Origin: Streptomyces anandii JCM 4720
GTDB lineage: Bacteria; Actinomycetota; Actinomycetes; Streptomycetales; Streptomycetaceae
Length of the DNA stretch: 45,037 nucleotides
Assembly: GCF_014650655.1 (NCBI RefSeq)
Contig: NZ_BMVJ01000009.1
Location: forward strand, 188,258 to 233,294
Direction of reading: 5' to 3'
In this document: positions 33,274 through 41,274 of the stretch, piece by piece
How positions within the stretch are numbered: position 1 is the stretch's first letter
How the letters are laid out: each line of letters starts with the position of its first letter
Made by a program: the position numbers and the translations under genes
The notes under the pieces: generated by a model
Databases searched by the model: none
What the model saw: the letters and a program-made list of their open reading frames with translations, nothing else
Told to the model about the DNA's origin: nothing

Positions 33274-35118
33274 GTGACGCAGAGCGGACAGGGCGAGGAG
33301 CCCTCGGCGCGGCCCGCGCGCGAAGGCATCGTGCTGCCCTCCGACGGAGGCGAGCCGTTGCTCCCGGGCATGGCGGGTGGACCGGGCGGCCGCCCGCCCG
33401 CGCACTCGGCCGCGCAGCCCCCCGCACAGCCGGCCGGCCAGGAGCCCGCCGCGGCTCCGGCCGAGGGCCAGGCCTGGGGCCAGCCGTGGGGCCCCGGCCA
33501 CCAGCAGGCGCAGGCCCAGGCCCAGCCCACGCAGCCGGGGCAGGGCTGGCAGGCGGCGCCCGGACAGCAGCCCTGGGGCGCCCCGGAGCCGTACCAGCAG
33601 GCGCCGCAGTGGGACGCCCAGGGCGGCGCCGCCCACCCGGGCGCGGGCCCGCTGCCCCCGGAGGGCGCCCCCGCCCCGTCCGGCTACGGACAGGACGCCT
33701 ACGCCTCCGCGCCCGCCGGCCCGGGCGCCCCGCTGCCGTCCGCCGGCGGCGACCCCTACGCCCCGGCCGCCGGACACCGCGCGCACTCCGCACACGCCGC
33801 CCAGGGCCCCCACGGCGCGCACGGCGCACAAGCCGCCCCCCAGGGCCCCCACGCGGCCGCGGGCGGCCAGGGTCTGCCTCAGCCGCCCGCCGGTGCCGGC
33901 GGCCCCTACGCCCCCGCCGGGCACGGCGCCCCCAGGCACGGCGCCCCCAGGCACGGCGCCCCCGGGCACGGCGCCCCCGGTGTGGACGAGGGCGCGACGC
34001 AGTTCCTGCCGCCGGTCGCCGTCGCGCCGGCGGACGAGGGGGCCACCCAGTTCCTGCCGCCCGTGCCGGCCGCGCCGGTCAACGAGGGGGCCACCCAGTA
34101 CCTGCCGCCGGTCGCGCCGGGCGCCCTGCCGCCTGAGGGAGCCGGCGACCCCTCGACTCACTACCTGGGCCGCATACCCCAGGGCGGTGGCGCCGGACCG
34201 CTGCCGCCCTCCGCAGCGCCCCAGGGCCCCGACGCCGAGGCCACCCAGTACATCGCGCCCGTGGACGCCCAGGCCGGCGGCCGTCACACGCCCGCCGAGT
34301 TCGACAACCTCTTCCGCAGCGCCGGCGGCCCGGCCCCGGCCGCGGGTCCGTCGACCCAGCAGATTCCCCCCTTCCAGCAGCCGCCGTCCGGCCCCGCCTA
34401 CGCCCCGGCCGGACCGGCGGGCCCGGGCGCCGGTCCCTACGGCGGCCCGGACGACGACGGCGACGGCTCCCGCGGCGGCCGCCGCGGCTCACGGGTGCCG
34501 CTGATCGCGGCCGTGGGCGTCGGCATCGTGGTGCTTGGCGTCGGCGCGGGCGCCCTGCTCGGCGGTGGCGGCGGTGGCGACGGCCAGAGCGGGGACAAGA
34601 ACAAGAACGTCTCCGCGACCGCCCCCGCCACGGACGGCGCCACCGCGTCCGCCGCCGCCGACCCGGCCCGGCAGCAGGCGGTCCAGCTGGACAAGCTGCT
34701 CGCCGACAGCGGCAGCAGCCGCGCCTCCGTGATCAAGGCGGTGGCCGACGTCAAGAACTGCGACAACCTCGGCGAGGCCGCCTCGAACCTGCGCGACGCG
34801 GCCAAGCAGCGCAACGACCTGGTGACCCGCCTGGGACAGCTGTCCGTCGACAAGCTCCCCGACAACGCGGCGCTGACCGCCGCGCTCAACAGCGCCTGGA
34901 AGGCCTCCGCGGAGGCGGACCGGCACTACGCGGCCTGGGCCGACCAGGTGGGCGGCAAGAAGGGCTGCAAGAAGGGCCACGCCCGCATCACCGGCGAGAC
35001 CCAGGCCGGCAACCGCGAGAGCGGTGTCGCCAGCGCCCAGAAGGTCAAGGCGGCCCGGCTGTGGAACGCGATCGCCCAGAAGTACGGTCTCACCCAGCGT
35101 CAGCCGGTCCAGCTCTGA
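33274..35118 (+). CDS. Pro/Ala-rich one-pass membrane protein with repeated TQ motifs
   Basis: A 614-residue protein. About 400 disordered N-terminal residues (Pro, Ala, Gly, Gln) are cytoplasmic. One transmembrane helix (about 409-431; PLIAAVGVGIVVLGVGAGAL) leads to an extracytoplasmic helical domain of about 150 residues with two cysteines (KNCDN and KGCKKG). The cytoplasmic part repeats E-G-A-T-Q-(F/Y)-L-P-P-V with Thr at 242, 258 and 274, plus EATQYIAPV at 324. These look like phospho-threonine sites read by FHA domains, as in Ser/Thr kinase systems. A HGAPR/G repeat (15-bp DNA unit) precedes them. GTG at 33274 follows AGGAG. The function is unknown. Confidence 0.83.
   Translation: MTQSGQGEEPSARPAREGIVLPSDGGEPLLPGMAGGPGGRPPAHSAAQPPAQPAGQEPAAAPAEGQAWGQPWGPGHQQAQAQAQPTQPGQGWQAAPGQQPWGAPEPYQQAPQWDAQGGAAHPGAGPLPPEGAPAPSGYGQDAYASAPAGPGAPLPSAGGDPYAPAAGHRAHSAHAAQGPHGAHGAQAAPQGPHAAAGGQGLPQPPAGAGGPYAPAGHGAPRHGAPRHGAPGHGAPGVDEGATQFLPPVAVAPADEGATQFLPPVPAAPVNEGATQYLPPVAPGALPPEGAGDPSTHYLGRIPQGGGAGPLPPSAAPQGPDAEATQYIAPVDAQAGGRHTPAEFDNLFRSAGGPAPAAGPSTQQIPPFQQPPSGPAYAPAGPAGPGAGPYGGPDDDGDGSRGGRRGSRVPLIAAVGVGIVVLGVGAGALLGGGGGGDGQSGDKNKNVSATAPATDGATASAAADPARQQAVQLDKLLADSGSSRASVIKAVADVKNCDNLGEAASNLRDAAKQRNDLVTRLGQLSVDKLPDNAALTAALNSAWKASAEADRHYAAWADQVGGKKGCKKGHARITGETQAGNRESGVASAQKVKAARLWNAIAQKYGLTQRQPVQL
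33921..33980 (+). repeat. Four 15-bp tandem repeats inside the TQ-protein gene
   Basis: Four in-frame copies of GCACGGCGCCCCCAG or its one-base variant encode successive His-Gly-Ala-Pro-Arg/Gly units. In-frame repeats in a disordered region allow length change without frameshift. Confidence 0.9.
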
Positions 35119-35121
35119 GGC

Positions 35122-36438
35122 TCAGTCGACGTCCGCGTCCGCCAGCGTCCGCGTCACGTCGACGAAGCCCTTCGTGGCCGACTCCAGCCGGCCCTGCCGT
35201 ACCACCTGCAAGGTCACGTCGGCGTTGACCAGGCGGGCGAAGCCGGTCGAGTCGAGCAGGTCCGACAGCCGCCAGCGCAGCGGCGGGGTCAGACCCCCGG
35301 TGCCGACGCTCAGCCCGGCGTTGAGTGTGCGCCGCACGGTGTCGGTGCTCACCTCCCCGGAGCCGATCTTCTCCAGGACCGCCCGCAGCACGGTGTAGGC
35401 GATCCACGTGGTCTGCACTCCGGCGTCGGCGGGGTCGATGCGGTTGTCGCCGAAGGCCTCTTCGTTGATCACCTTCTTCATGGCGTCCCAGCGCGGGTCG
35501 CCCGCCACCGGGTACCAGCCGGTGATGTACGAGCCCTCGTACGGCCCCGACTGCCCGCCGCTCGCGTCGATCACCGTCTGGTCGACGCTGCCGAGCACCG
35601 CGGCCGTGCGCACCGCCGGGTAGCTCTGGCGCTCGCGGCGGAAGGAGTCCATGAAGATGTCGGTGCGCTCCCCGAGGGCCGGGACCACGCAGCCCCGCTT
35701 GCCCGGCTGCGAGGTGGCCTGCCGCAGCGCGCGGTCGGCCTGCCCGGAGTACTCGGTGGCGTCCTCGGCGGCCCGCTGGTCCCGGGCGGGTGCGTGCCCG
35801 GCGGCCTTGAGGCCGGCGTTGAGCAGTCCGGGCAGCTCGTCGCCCGCGATGGTGTCGGGGCGTACGAGGACGACGGGGCCGCAGTCCGCGGCGAGCTCCT
35901 TGCCGAGACCGACCAGCAGCGAGGGCTGGCCGCCGTTGACGGGGTAGGACAGCGCGCGGGTGAACTCGGCGGTGGTCACGCCGTAACCGCCGACGTAGGG
36001 GATGCCCGCGCCTTCCAGTGCGGGGAAGAAGGAGTCGCTGTACTGGCTGTAGGAGCCGACCACCGCGACCACGTTCCGCTTGGCGGCGAGCCGGGCGCAC
36101 TTGGCGGCCTCCACGCCGTCGTTGCTCTCGTTGCAGGTCAGCACATCCAGCTTGCGGCCGGCGATGCCGCCGTGGGAGTTGACCCAGCGGGCGTACGCCC
36201 TGGCCATGGCCGGCATGCCGGGCTTGTTGGTGGCCCGGGTGTTCTCCGGCGCCCAGGTCATGACGGTGACGGTGTCGCCCCCGGAGCCCCCCGTGGCACC
36301 GGGGATGACACCGCATCCCGCGGCGAGCGACGCGCAGGCCGCCAGGGAGCAGGCCAGGCGCAGGCGCCTTCTTCTGGCGGGCCGGGCGGGAGTGGGGGAG
36401 AACGTGCTGCGCGTGCGTCGCCTGCCGGTCATGGGCAT
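35122..36438 (-). CDS. Branched-chain-amino-acid-type solute-binding lipoprotein
   Basis: A 438-residue extracytoplasmic receptor of the LivJ-like periplasmic-binding family. The N-terminus has a long basic stretch, a hydrophobic helix and a lipobox LAAGCG, so it is a lipoprotein. The mature part has two Rossmann-like lobes (NSHGGIAGRKLDVLTCNES, VVAVVGSYSQYSDSFFPALE, GPVVLVRPDTIAGDEL). No permease or ATPase genes are adjacent, so it may act as a sensor or orphan receptor. ATG at 36438 is chosen because a TATAGG -10-like sequence (36456-36461, minus strand) lies just upstream. A GTG at 36453 is also in frame. It converges on the TQ-protein gene with 3 bases between stops. Confidence 0.85.
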   Translation of the reverse strand: MPMTGRRRTRSTFSPTPARPARRRRLRLACSLAACASLAAGCGVIPGATGGSGGDTVTVMTWAPENTRATNKPGMPAMARAYARWVNSHGGIAGRKLDVLTCNESNDGVEAAKCARLAAKRNVVAVVGSYSQYSDSFFPALEGAGIPYVGGYGVTTAEFTRALSYPVNGGQPSLLVGLGKELAADCGPVVLVRPDTIAGDELPGLLNAGLKAAGHAPARDQRAAEDATEYSGQADRALRQATSQPGKRGCVVPALGERTDIFMDSFRRERQSYPAVRTAAVLGSVDQTVIDASGGQSGPYEGSYITGWYPVAGDPRWDAMKKVINEEAFGDNRIDPADAGVQTTWIAYTVLRAVLEKIGSGEVSTDTVRRTLNAGLSVGTGGLTPPLRWRLSDLLDSTGFARLVNADVTLQVVRQGRLESATKGFVDVTRTLADADVD

Positions 36439-36549
36439 GCACGATTCCGTCACACCTATAACCGGAGAGTGACCTCAGATCGACGCCGGGTGACGTGGAG
36501 GTGAATTGCCGGGGCCGGTGGGGCCGCCGCGGCCGGGAACGTACGATCG

Positions 36550-37050
36550 GTGACCGTGCAAGGTGTGGAGAACTCTTCCCGTCGCGGCCGTCGCTCATCC
36601 ACCATGGGCGGCATGCCACTCAACGACATGCCGTGGTGGCGCTGGCGCAGCAATGTGCGCTCCGCGCTGCACATGCTCTCGGATCCGGTGTTCCAGAGGG
36701 ACGTCTGGCTGGCCGGCGTGGAGGGGTACGGCGACGTCACGGACGCCGTCTACCGCCTGGTCGAGGACACCTGGCTGGACAACTGGTCCGCGGAGAAGTA
36801 CGTCGGCACGATCTTCCGGGACTCGCAGGAGGCGGCGCTCGTCGACACGGCGGTGCTGCGGGTGCTGCGCATCATGCACCAGGTCGGCCCGGACGCGCCG
36901 GTGTCCGCGTACGTCGACCACCACGCCTGGCCGGAGGCGGTGCGGGCGGCACGGGACGCTCATGTGCGGCTCGCGGCGAGCGACGGCGACGACCCCGACG
37001 CGCCGCCGCGCAGCCTCGAGGTGCTGCGAATAATGACGCACTCGGTCTGA
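36550..37050 (+). CDS. SCO4402-family protein of unknown function
   Basis: A 166-residue (or 148 from ATG 36604, 145 from ATG 36613) conserved Streptomyces protein. The conserved part begins MPLNDMPWWRWRSNVRSALH and continues with VFQRDVWLAGVEGYGDVTDA and VDTAVLRVLRIMHQVGPDAP. It is helical and soluble, with no catalytic motif that I recognise. The first 18 residues are Arg/Ser-rich, so translation may start at one of the internal ATGs. It is divergent from the solute-binding protein and 70 bases before purU, so the two could be co-transcribed. Confidence 0.78.
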   Translation: MTVQGVENSSRRGRRSSTMGGMPLNDMPWWRWRSNVRSALHMLSDPVFQRDVWLAGVEGYGDVTDAVYRLVEDTWLDNWSAEKYVGTIFRDSQEAALVDTAVLRVLRIMHQVGPDAPVSAYVDHHAWPEAVRAARDAHVRLAASDGDDPDAPPRSLEVLRIMTHSV

Positions 37051-37120
37051 CGGCGGTGACGGCGTCCCGTCCTGCGGGACGGGCGCCCACTCCGGTGGCC
37101 GTTGTGGGACCCTGTCCTGC

Positions 37121-38002
37121 ATGAATGAGCAGTCCACCGGAGCCGCGGCCACGGCCGACCAGTACGTACTGATCCTCTCCTGTCCGGACAAGCAGGGCAT
37201 CGTGCACGCCGTGTCGAGCTACCTGTTCATGACCGGCTGCAACATCGAGGACAGCCAGCAGTTCGGCGACCACGACACGGGTCTGTTCTTCATGCGCGTC
37301 CACTTCTCGGCCGAGGCCCCGGTGACGGTGGACAAGCTGCGGGCGAGCTTCGCGGCGATCGGCGACTCCTTCGCGATGGACTGGCAGATCCACCGGGCCG
37401 ACGAGAAGATGCGCGTGGTGCTGATGGTCAGCAGGTTCGGGCACTGCCTGAACGACCTGCTGTTCCGGGCCAGCATCGGGGCGCTGCCGGTGGAGATCGC
37501 GGCCGTGGTGTCCAACCACACCGACTTCGCCGAGCTCGTGGGGTCCTACGACATCCCCTTCCACCACATCCCGGTGACCCGGGACACCAAGGCCGAGGCC
37601 GAGGCGCGGCTGCTGGAGATCGTGCGCGGGGAGAACGTCGAACTGGTCGTGCTCGCCCGCTACATGCAGGTCCTCTCCGACGACCTGTGCAAGCAGCTCA
37701 GCGGCCGGATCATCAACATCCACCACTCCTTCCTGCCGAGCTTCAAGGGCGCCAAGCCGTACCACCAGGCGCACGCCCGGGGCGTGAAGCTGATCGGCGC
37801 GACCGCGCACTACGTGACCGCCGACCTCGACGAGGGCCCGATCATCGAGCAGGAGGTCGAGCGCGTGGGCCACAACGTCACCCCCGACCAACTGGTCGCC
37901 GTGGGCCGCGACGTCGAGTGCCAGGCCCTGGCCCGCGCGGTGAAGTGGCACGCCGAGCGGCGGATCCTGCTGAACGGCCGCCGCACGGTCGTCTTCGCCT
38001 GA
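37121..38002 (+). CDS. purU: Formyltetrahydrofolate deformylase
   Basis: Hydrolyses 10-formyltetrahydrofolate to formate and tetrahydrofolate. It balances one-carbon pools and feeds PurT-type purine synthesis. The protein has 293 residues, normal length. An N-terminal ACT domain (about 14-92; LILSCPDKQGIVHAVSSYLF) is followed by a formyltransferase-fold domain (about 97-280). The catalytic Asn199, His201 (INIHHSFLPSF) and Asp237 (ADLDEGPI) are in place. The ATG at 37121 is the only plausible start; no ribosome site is visible, so it may be leaderless. Confidence 0.95.
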   Translation: MNEQSTGAAATADQYVLILSCPDKQGIVHAVSSYLFMTGCNIEDSQQFGDHDTGLFFMRVHFSAEAPVTVDKLRASFAAIGDSFAMDWQIHRADEKMRVVLMVSRFGHCLNDLLFRASIGALPVEIAAVVSNHTDFAELVGSYDIPFHHIPVTRDTKAEAEARLLEIVRGENVELVVLARYMQVLSDDLCKQLSGRIINIHHSFLPSFKGAKPYHQAHARGVKLIGATAHYVTADLDEGPIIEQEVERVGHNVTPDQLVAVGRDVECQALARAVKWHAERRILLNGRRTVVFA

Positions 38003-38040
38003 GCCGGGCCCGGCGACGACGCCGAGAGCGCCGCGCCCGC

Positions 38041-39312
38041 CTACATGCGGCTCAGCGAAGCGGCCGCGTGCAGTACGTCACGGATGGCCTGGCGGTCGCC
38101 CGCCTGCCCGGCGGCCGCCTCGTCCGGGGGCACATGGCCCGCCGCGAGGCGGCAGAACTCCACGCCGTCCAGGGCGACATGGGCCACCTCGTACTCGGCG
38201 GAGCCCACCGCGCCGGGCGAGTCGAGCGGGATGAGCCACTCGCCGCCGCCGAGGCCCTCGATCTCCAGGCGCAGGCTGCGCCCCGGTTCGCCCGCGGTCA
38301 CCAGGTGGCGGGTGCGGGCGGGGGAGGCGAGCCCGGCCTGGCGGCGCGCGGCCAGCACGGCCGGCAGCATCCGGGCGGCGAGGTCGATCATCCGGTTCAG
38401 ATGGCGCGGGGCGGGCGGCTGGTAGGGGTAGTCCACCGCGTCGGCGATGTCCTCGGCGTGCACCCAGCACTCGAAGGCGCGGTCGAGCATCGCGTCGGGC
38501 AGCGGCAGTTCGAAGCCGCCGTAGGGGACCGCGGGCGCGGGCGCCGCGTCCGGGCCGGTGAGCGAGACCGTCCGCACCAGGGCGTGGGTCTGCTCCCGCC
38601 ACGGCGTGCGCACCGAGCGGGTGGGCGGGAAGTGCGAGGCGCGCCAGTACGCCTCGGTGCGCGCCGCCGGGGTCGGCCCGCCCGCGGGGATGTCGCCGAG
38701 CGGGTCGTCGAGCCCGAGGGCGACGGAGACGAGTCCGTCGACGCTCATCAGGTGCGCGATGACCCCGGCGACGGTGGTGCGGCGGCTCGCCGTGCCCTCG
38801 CCCTCGAACCACCGCAGCCGCACCGGAGCGTGCCACTCGGAGTCCCCGAAGTCCTGGAGCAGCGCGTCCAGCCGCGCGGTCTCGGCGTCGTAGGGCGCCG
38901 CCCAGCCGGGCACCGGGACGCGGGGCGGGCGGCGCTCGAGGCAGCCGTCCAGGACGCGGGTGCGCAGCCCGGGATCGAGGTCCAGGCTCTCGGGCGGGTG
39001 GAGCAGGCCGACCGCCTCGCGCAGCCGCCGTGCCTCGTCCGCGCAGCCGCCGCACCCGCCGAGGTGCGCCTCGACGGCCGCGGTCTCCTGCGGGGAGCAG
39101 GCGGCCAGCGCCCACGCCCCGAGGAGCGATTTCAGGACGTCGTGGTCCAGCACGAGTCCGCCCTGCTCCTTCAGCTCCGCCAACTCCTCCGGTTCCGGCA
39201 GCGGCTGCCCGCCGTCCTCCACGGACGTACGGGGCATCGGTATGCGCGGCGCGCGTCCGCCGTGCTCGTCGGGGGCGCCGCCCTCCCCGGGCGGCCCGGT
39301 GCCCTCGCTCAT
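38041..39312 (-). CDS. Zinc anti-sigma factor with mycothiol-dependent isomerase-like domain
   Basis: A 423-residue protein. After a Pro/Gly-rich tail, residues about 50-105 form a ZAS anti-sigma domain with His83, Cys87 and Cys90 (EAHLGGCGGC). Residues about 140-420 form a mycothiol-dependent maleylpyruvate isomerase (DinB-like) domain with the metal ligands His187 (GVIAHLM), Glu281 and His285 (FECWVHAEDIADAV) intact. No transmembrane segment is seen. It overlaps the ECF sigma gene by ATGA and should hold that sigma factor inactive. ZAS domains often release sigma on thiol oxidation, and the second domain suggests mycothiol or an electrophile adduct as signal. That is inference. Confidence 0.87.
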   Translation of the reverse strand: MSEGTGPPGEGGAPDEHGGRAPRIPMPRTSVEDGGQPLPEPEELAELKEQGGLVLDHDVLKSLLGAWALAACSPQETAAVEAHLGGCGGCADEARRLREAVGLLHPPESLDLDPGLRTRVLDGCLERRPPRVPVPGWAAPYDAETARLDALLQDFGDSEWHAPVRLRWFEGEGTASRRTTVAGVIAHLMSVDGLVSVALGLDDPLGDIPAGGPTPAARTEAYWRASHFPPTRSVRTPWREQTHALVRTVSLTGPDAAPAPAVPYGGFELPLPDAMLDRAFECWVHAEDIADAVDYPYQPPAPRHLNRMIDLAARMLPAVLAARRQAGLASPARTRHLVTAGEPGRSLRLEIEGLGGGEWLIPLDSPGAVGSAEYEVAHVALDGVEFCRLAAGHVPPDEAAAGQAGDRQAIRDVLHAAASLSRM

Positions 39313-39899
39313 GCCGCACCCCCGTAACCGGGCGGGGCGCCCGGGGAGTCCGGGGCGCCGGTGTCGTGGGCGGTGGACAGCAGTTGCAGCCCGAGCCGGA
39401 GCCGGCGGCGGGCCTCGTCGTCGGTGACGCCGAGGTCGACGGCGGTCTGGCGGTAGTCGCGGCGCTGGAAGTAGGCCAGTTCCAGGGCGGCGCGCAGCGG
39501 CGCTGGCATGGAGTGGACGATGTAGTCGGCGCGGGCGGCGGCCGAGGCGCGGCGCACCCTGCGCTCCAGCTCCTCCGGCGAGCCGCCGCCCTCGCGGGCC
39601 TGCGCGGCGCCCACGGTGGCGCGCAGCCGCTGCACGGCCAGGCGGTGGGTCAGGGCGGCCACCCAGGAGCGCAGCGGGCCCTGCCGGGGGTCGTAGGCGT
39701 CGGGGTGTTCCCAGACGTGGGCGAAGACCTCGCGGGTGATGCCGTCGGCCGCCTGCTCGTCGCCGAGCACGCGGTGGGCGAGGCCGTGCACGAGGGAGGC
39801 GAATCGGTCGTAGAGCTCGCCGAGGGCGGCCGCCTCCCCGCTCGCCAGCCGCTGCTGCATCCTGCGGTCCCAGCGGGGCGGTGCGTCCTTCTTCGCCAT
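39309..39899 (-). CDS. ECF-subfamily RNA polymerase sigma factor
   Basis: A 196-residue sigma factor. Region 2 is about 22-90 (ELYDRFASLVHGLAHRVLGD, ITREVFAHVWEHPDAYDP, LRSWVAALTHRLAVQRLR). Region 4 is about 130-180 (PLRAALELAYFQRRDYRQTA, VDLGVTDDEARRRLRLGLQL). The linker and short C-terminal tail are normal. It is translationally coupled to the anti-sigma gene. The ATG at 39899 has a GAAGGGGG ribosome site. Its target promoters are unknown. An autoregulated promoter would be expected in the gap before it. Confidence 0.92.
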   Translation of the reverse strand: MAKKDAPPRWDRRMQQRLASGEAAALGELYDRFASLVHGLAHRVLGDEQAADGITREVFAHVWEHPDAYDPRQGPLRSWVAALTHRLAVQRLRATVGAAQAREGGGSPEELERRVRRASAAARADYIVHSMPAPLRAALELAYFQRRDYRQTAVDLGVTDDEARRRLRLGLQLLSTAHDTGAPDSPGAPPGYGGAA

Positions 39900-40236
39900 G
39901 CGGCCCCCTTCGCCGGTCCGTCCCGTTTTCCAGCGTGTGTGCTTGGTCTTGTCGAATGTAGTCGGCACGCCGGACGGCGCACGCCCCTTTGGTGCAATGT
40001 GCGCCCCCTGCGGCCTCACAGGTGGTAGTGGACCTCGAAACCGGTGCGTCCCCTTTTGTGTCAACTCAGATCGAACACGATCGAAGGTGACCGAAACAAG
40101 CCTTCGAATGAACGGTATCGGTTTGTCACGTGGCGTTTGGGGGAACGGCCGCTGGGCAGCCGCGCGGAAAGAAGCGTAGGAACTGCTTCCGTTTCCGGGC
40201 GGTTCCGGGGAAGTTCCGGCGAGCGGAGGGCGGGCC
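39900..40236. other. Divergent gap between the sigma factor and STAS genes
   Basis: The 337 bases hold a TTGACA -35 element on the minus strand (40064-40059) without a clear -10, and two GATCGAA direct repeats exactly ten bases apart (40069 and 40079). A run of GGAA/TTCC inverted repeats lies near the STAS gene (40179-40217). No gene was found. Confidence 0.45.
40179..40217. promoter_or_regulatory. Clustered GGAA/TTCC inverted repeats before the STAS gene
   Basis: GGAA-CTGC-TTCC (40179-40190), TTCC-GG-GGAA (40203-40212) and GGAA-G-TTCC (40209-40217) alternate over 39 bases, ending 19 bases before the STAS GTG. They could be a regulator array or a hairpin in the leader. GGAAC is also the common -35 core of ECF sigma promoters. 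Confidence 0.35.
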
Positions 40237-40605
40237 GTGGCGTTCAAGGTGACCGGCGGTGAAGAGGGCGAGTGGAGCGTGCTCCAGGTCGCGGGCGAAC
40301 TGGACCTGGTGACGTCGCCGGCGCTGCGCCAGCGGGTGCACGAGGTGGTGGCCCAGGGCCGGCACCATCTCGTACTGGACCTCTCGGAGGTCTTCTTCTG
40401 CGACTCCAGCGGCGTCGGCGTCCTCATCGCCGCCCGCCGGCTGATCCGCTCCTGCCAGGGCCGGCTGCGCCTGATCCTCCCGGCCCGCGGCGGCCTCGAC
40501 GGCTCCCACGTCAACCGCGTCCTCAACGCCCTCGGCGTCCGCCGCCTCTTCGACGTCTACCCCGACCTCGCGGCCGCCGTGCTCGAGGAACCGCTCTCCG
40601 CCTGA
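40237..40605 (+). CDS. STAS-domain anti-sigma factor antagonist
   Basis: A 122-residue single STAS domain of the SpoIIAA/RsbV type, which binds an anti-sigma kinase and frees its sigma factor. The phosphorylated-serine loop is VFFCDSSGVGVLIAARR. No kinase (RsbW-type) gene is next to it, and the adjacent ECF system uses a ZAS anti-sigma, so the partner is probably encoded elsewhere. GTG at 40237 follows GGAGGG. Confidence 0.92.
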   Translation: MAFKVTGGEEGEWSVLQVAGELDLVTSPALRQRVHEVVAQGRHHLVLDLSEVFFCDSSGVGVLIAARRLIRSCQGRLRLILPARGGLDGSHVNRVLNALGVRRLFDVYPDLAAAVLEEPLSA

Positions 40606-40634
40606 GCGGACCGCGTACCGGGCGACCGGCCCCC

Positions 40635-40688
40635 GTGCCACACCCTTGTCCGGGAATTCCCCCGGTCTTGGCACAAGCGTCGTTTTCC
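40635..40688 (+). terminator. Hairpin terminator after the STAS gene
   Basis: An outer stem GTGCCA (40635-40640)/TGGCAC (40669-40674) encloses an inner stem CCGGG (40650-40654)/CCCGG (40661-40665). TCGTTTTCCC follows. It begins 30 bases after the stop codon. Confidence 0.5.
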
Positions 40689-40761
40689 CGTCCCCGAGCC
40701 GTGCCCGGCGTCGTACGCTCCCTGGCAGACCGACCCCTCACCTAAGGCGGCCAGAGAAGAC

Positions 40762-41274
40762 ATGGTCAGCAGCGAGTACGAGCGCAGGATCGCGGCCCGG
40801 TTCGCCACCTTCGACCAGGACGGCAACGGCTGGATCGACCGCGAGGACTTCAGCGTGGCGGCCAAGGCGCTGCTCGCGGAGTTCGGTGTCACCGCGCGCT
40901 CCGACAAGGGCCAGGCCCTCTACGCGGGCGCGGAGGCGTTCTGGCAGGGCATGGCCGGGATCGCGGACCGCGACGGCGACCAGCGCATCACCCGCGAGGA
41001 GTTCGTGACCGGTGCGGTCAAGCGGCTGCGCGACAACCCCGAGCGGTTCGCCGAGATCGCCCGCCCCTTCCTGCACGCCGCCCTGGCGGTCGCCGACGGG
41101 GACGGCGACGGCGCCGCCACAGTCGAGGACACCGAGCGCGTGCTCCGGGTGCTCGGCGTGCCCGGCGACACCGCCCGTGCCACCGCCGCCGCGCTGGACG
41201 CCGACGGGGACGGCCGGGTCGGCGAGGCGGAGATCGTGCCCGCCCTCGCCCGCTACTTCACCGTCCCCGAGTAA
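40762..41274 (+). CDS. Four-EF-hand calcium-binding protein
   Basis: A 170-residue calmodulin-like cytoplasmic protein with four EF-hand loops. They begin at Asp18 (DQDGNGWIDRED), Asp69 (DRDGDQRITREE), Asp112 (DGDGDGAATVED) and Asp146 (DADGDGRVGEAE). Loops 2 and 4 have the canonical Glu at position 12, while loops 1 and 3 have Asp there and may bind more weakly or prefer Mg. It resembles calerythrin/CabB-type proteins of actinomycetes, thought to buffer or sense Ca2+. The ATG at 40762 follows AGAGAAG. Its 3' end overlaps the convergent acyl-CoA synthetase gene by 22 bases. Confidence 0.92.
   Translation: MVSSEYERRIAARFATFDQDGNGWIDREDFSVAAKALLAEFGVTARSDKGQALYAGAEAFWQGMAGIADRDGDQRITREEFVTGAVKRLRDNPERFAEIARPFLHAALAVADGDGDGAATVEDTERVLRVLGVPGDTARATAAALDADGDGRVGEAEIVPALARYFTVPE

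Noticed and set aside
33921..33980. CRISPR-like tandem array
   Set aside because: The 15-bp units are contiguous, in frame and without spacers. They encode a His-Gly-Ala-Pro repeat.
36542..36547. TACGAT as -10 of the SCO4402-family gene
   Set aside because: The nearest -35-like TTGCCG is 30 bases upstream, too far for a normal promoter.
37687..39327. 546-codon plus-strand frame through purU and the anti-sigma gene
   Set aside because: It runs out of frame through purU and antisense through the anti-sigma gene, and both have clear catalytic or metal motifs.
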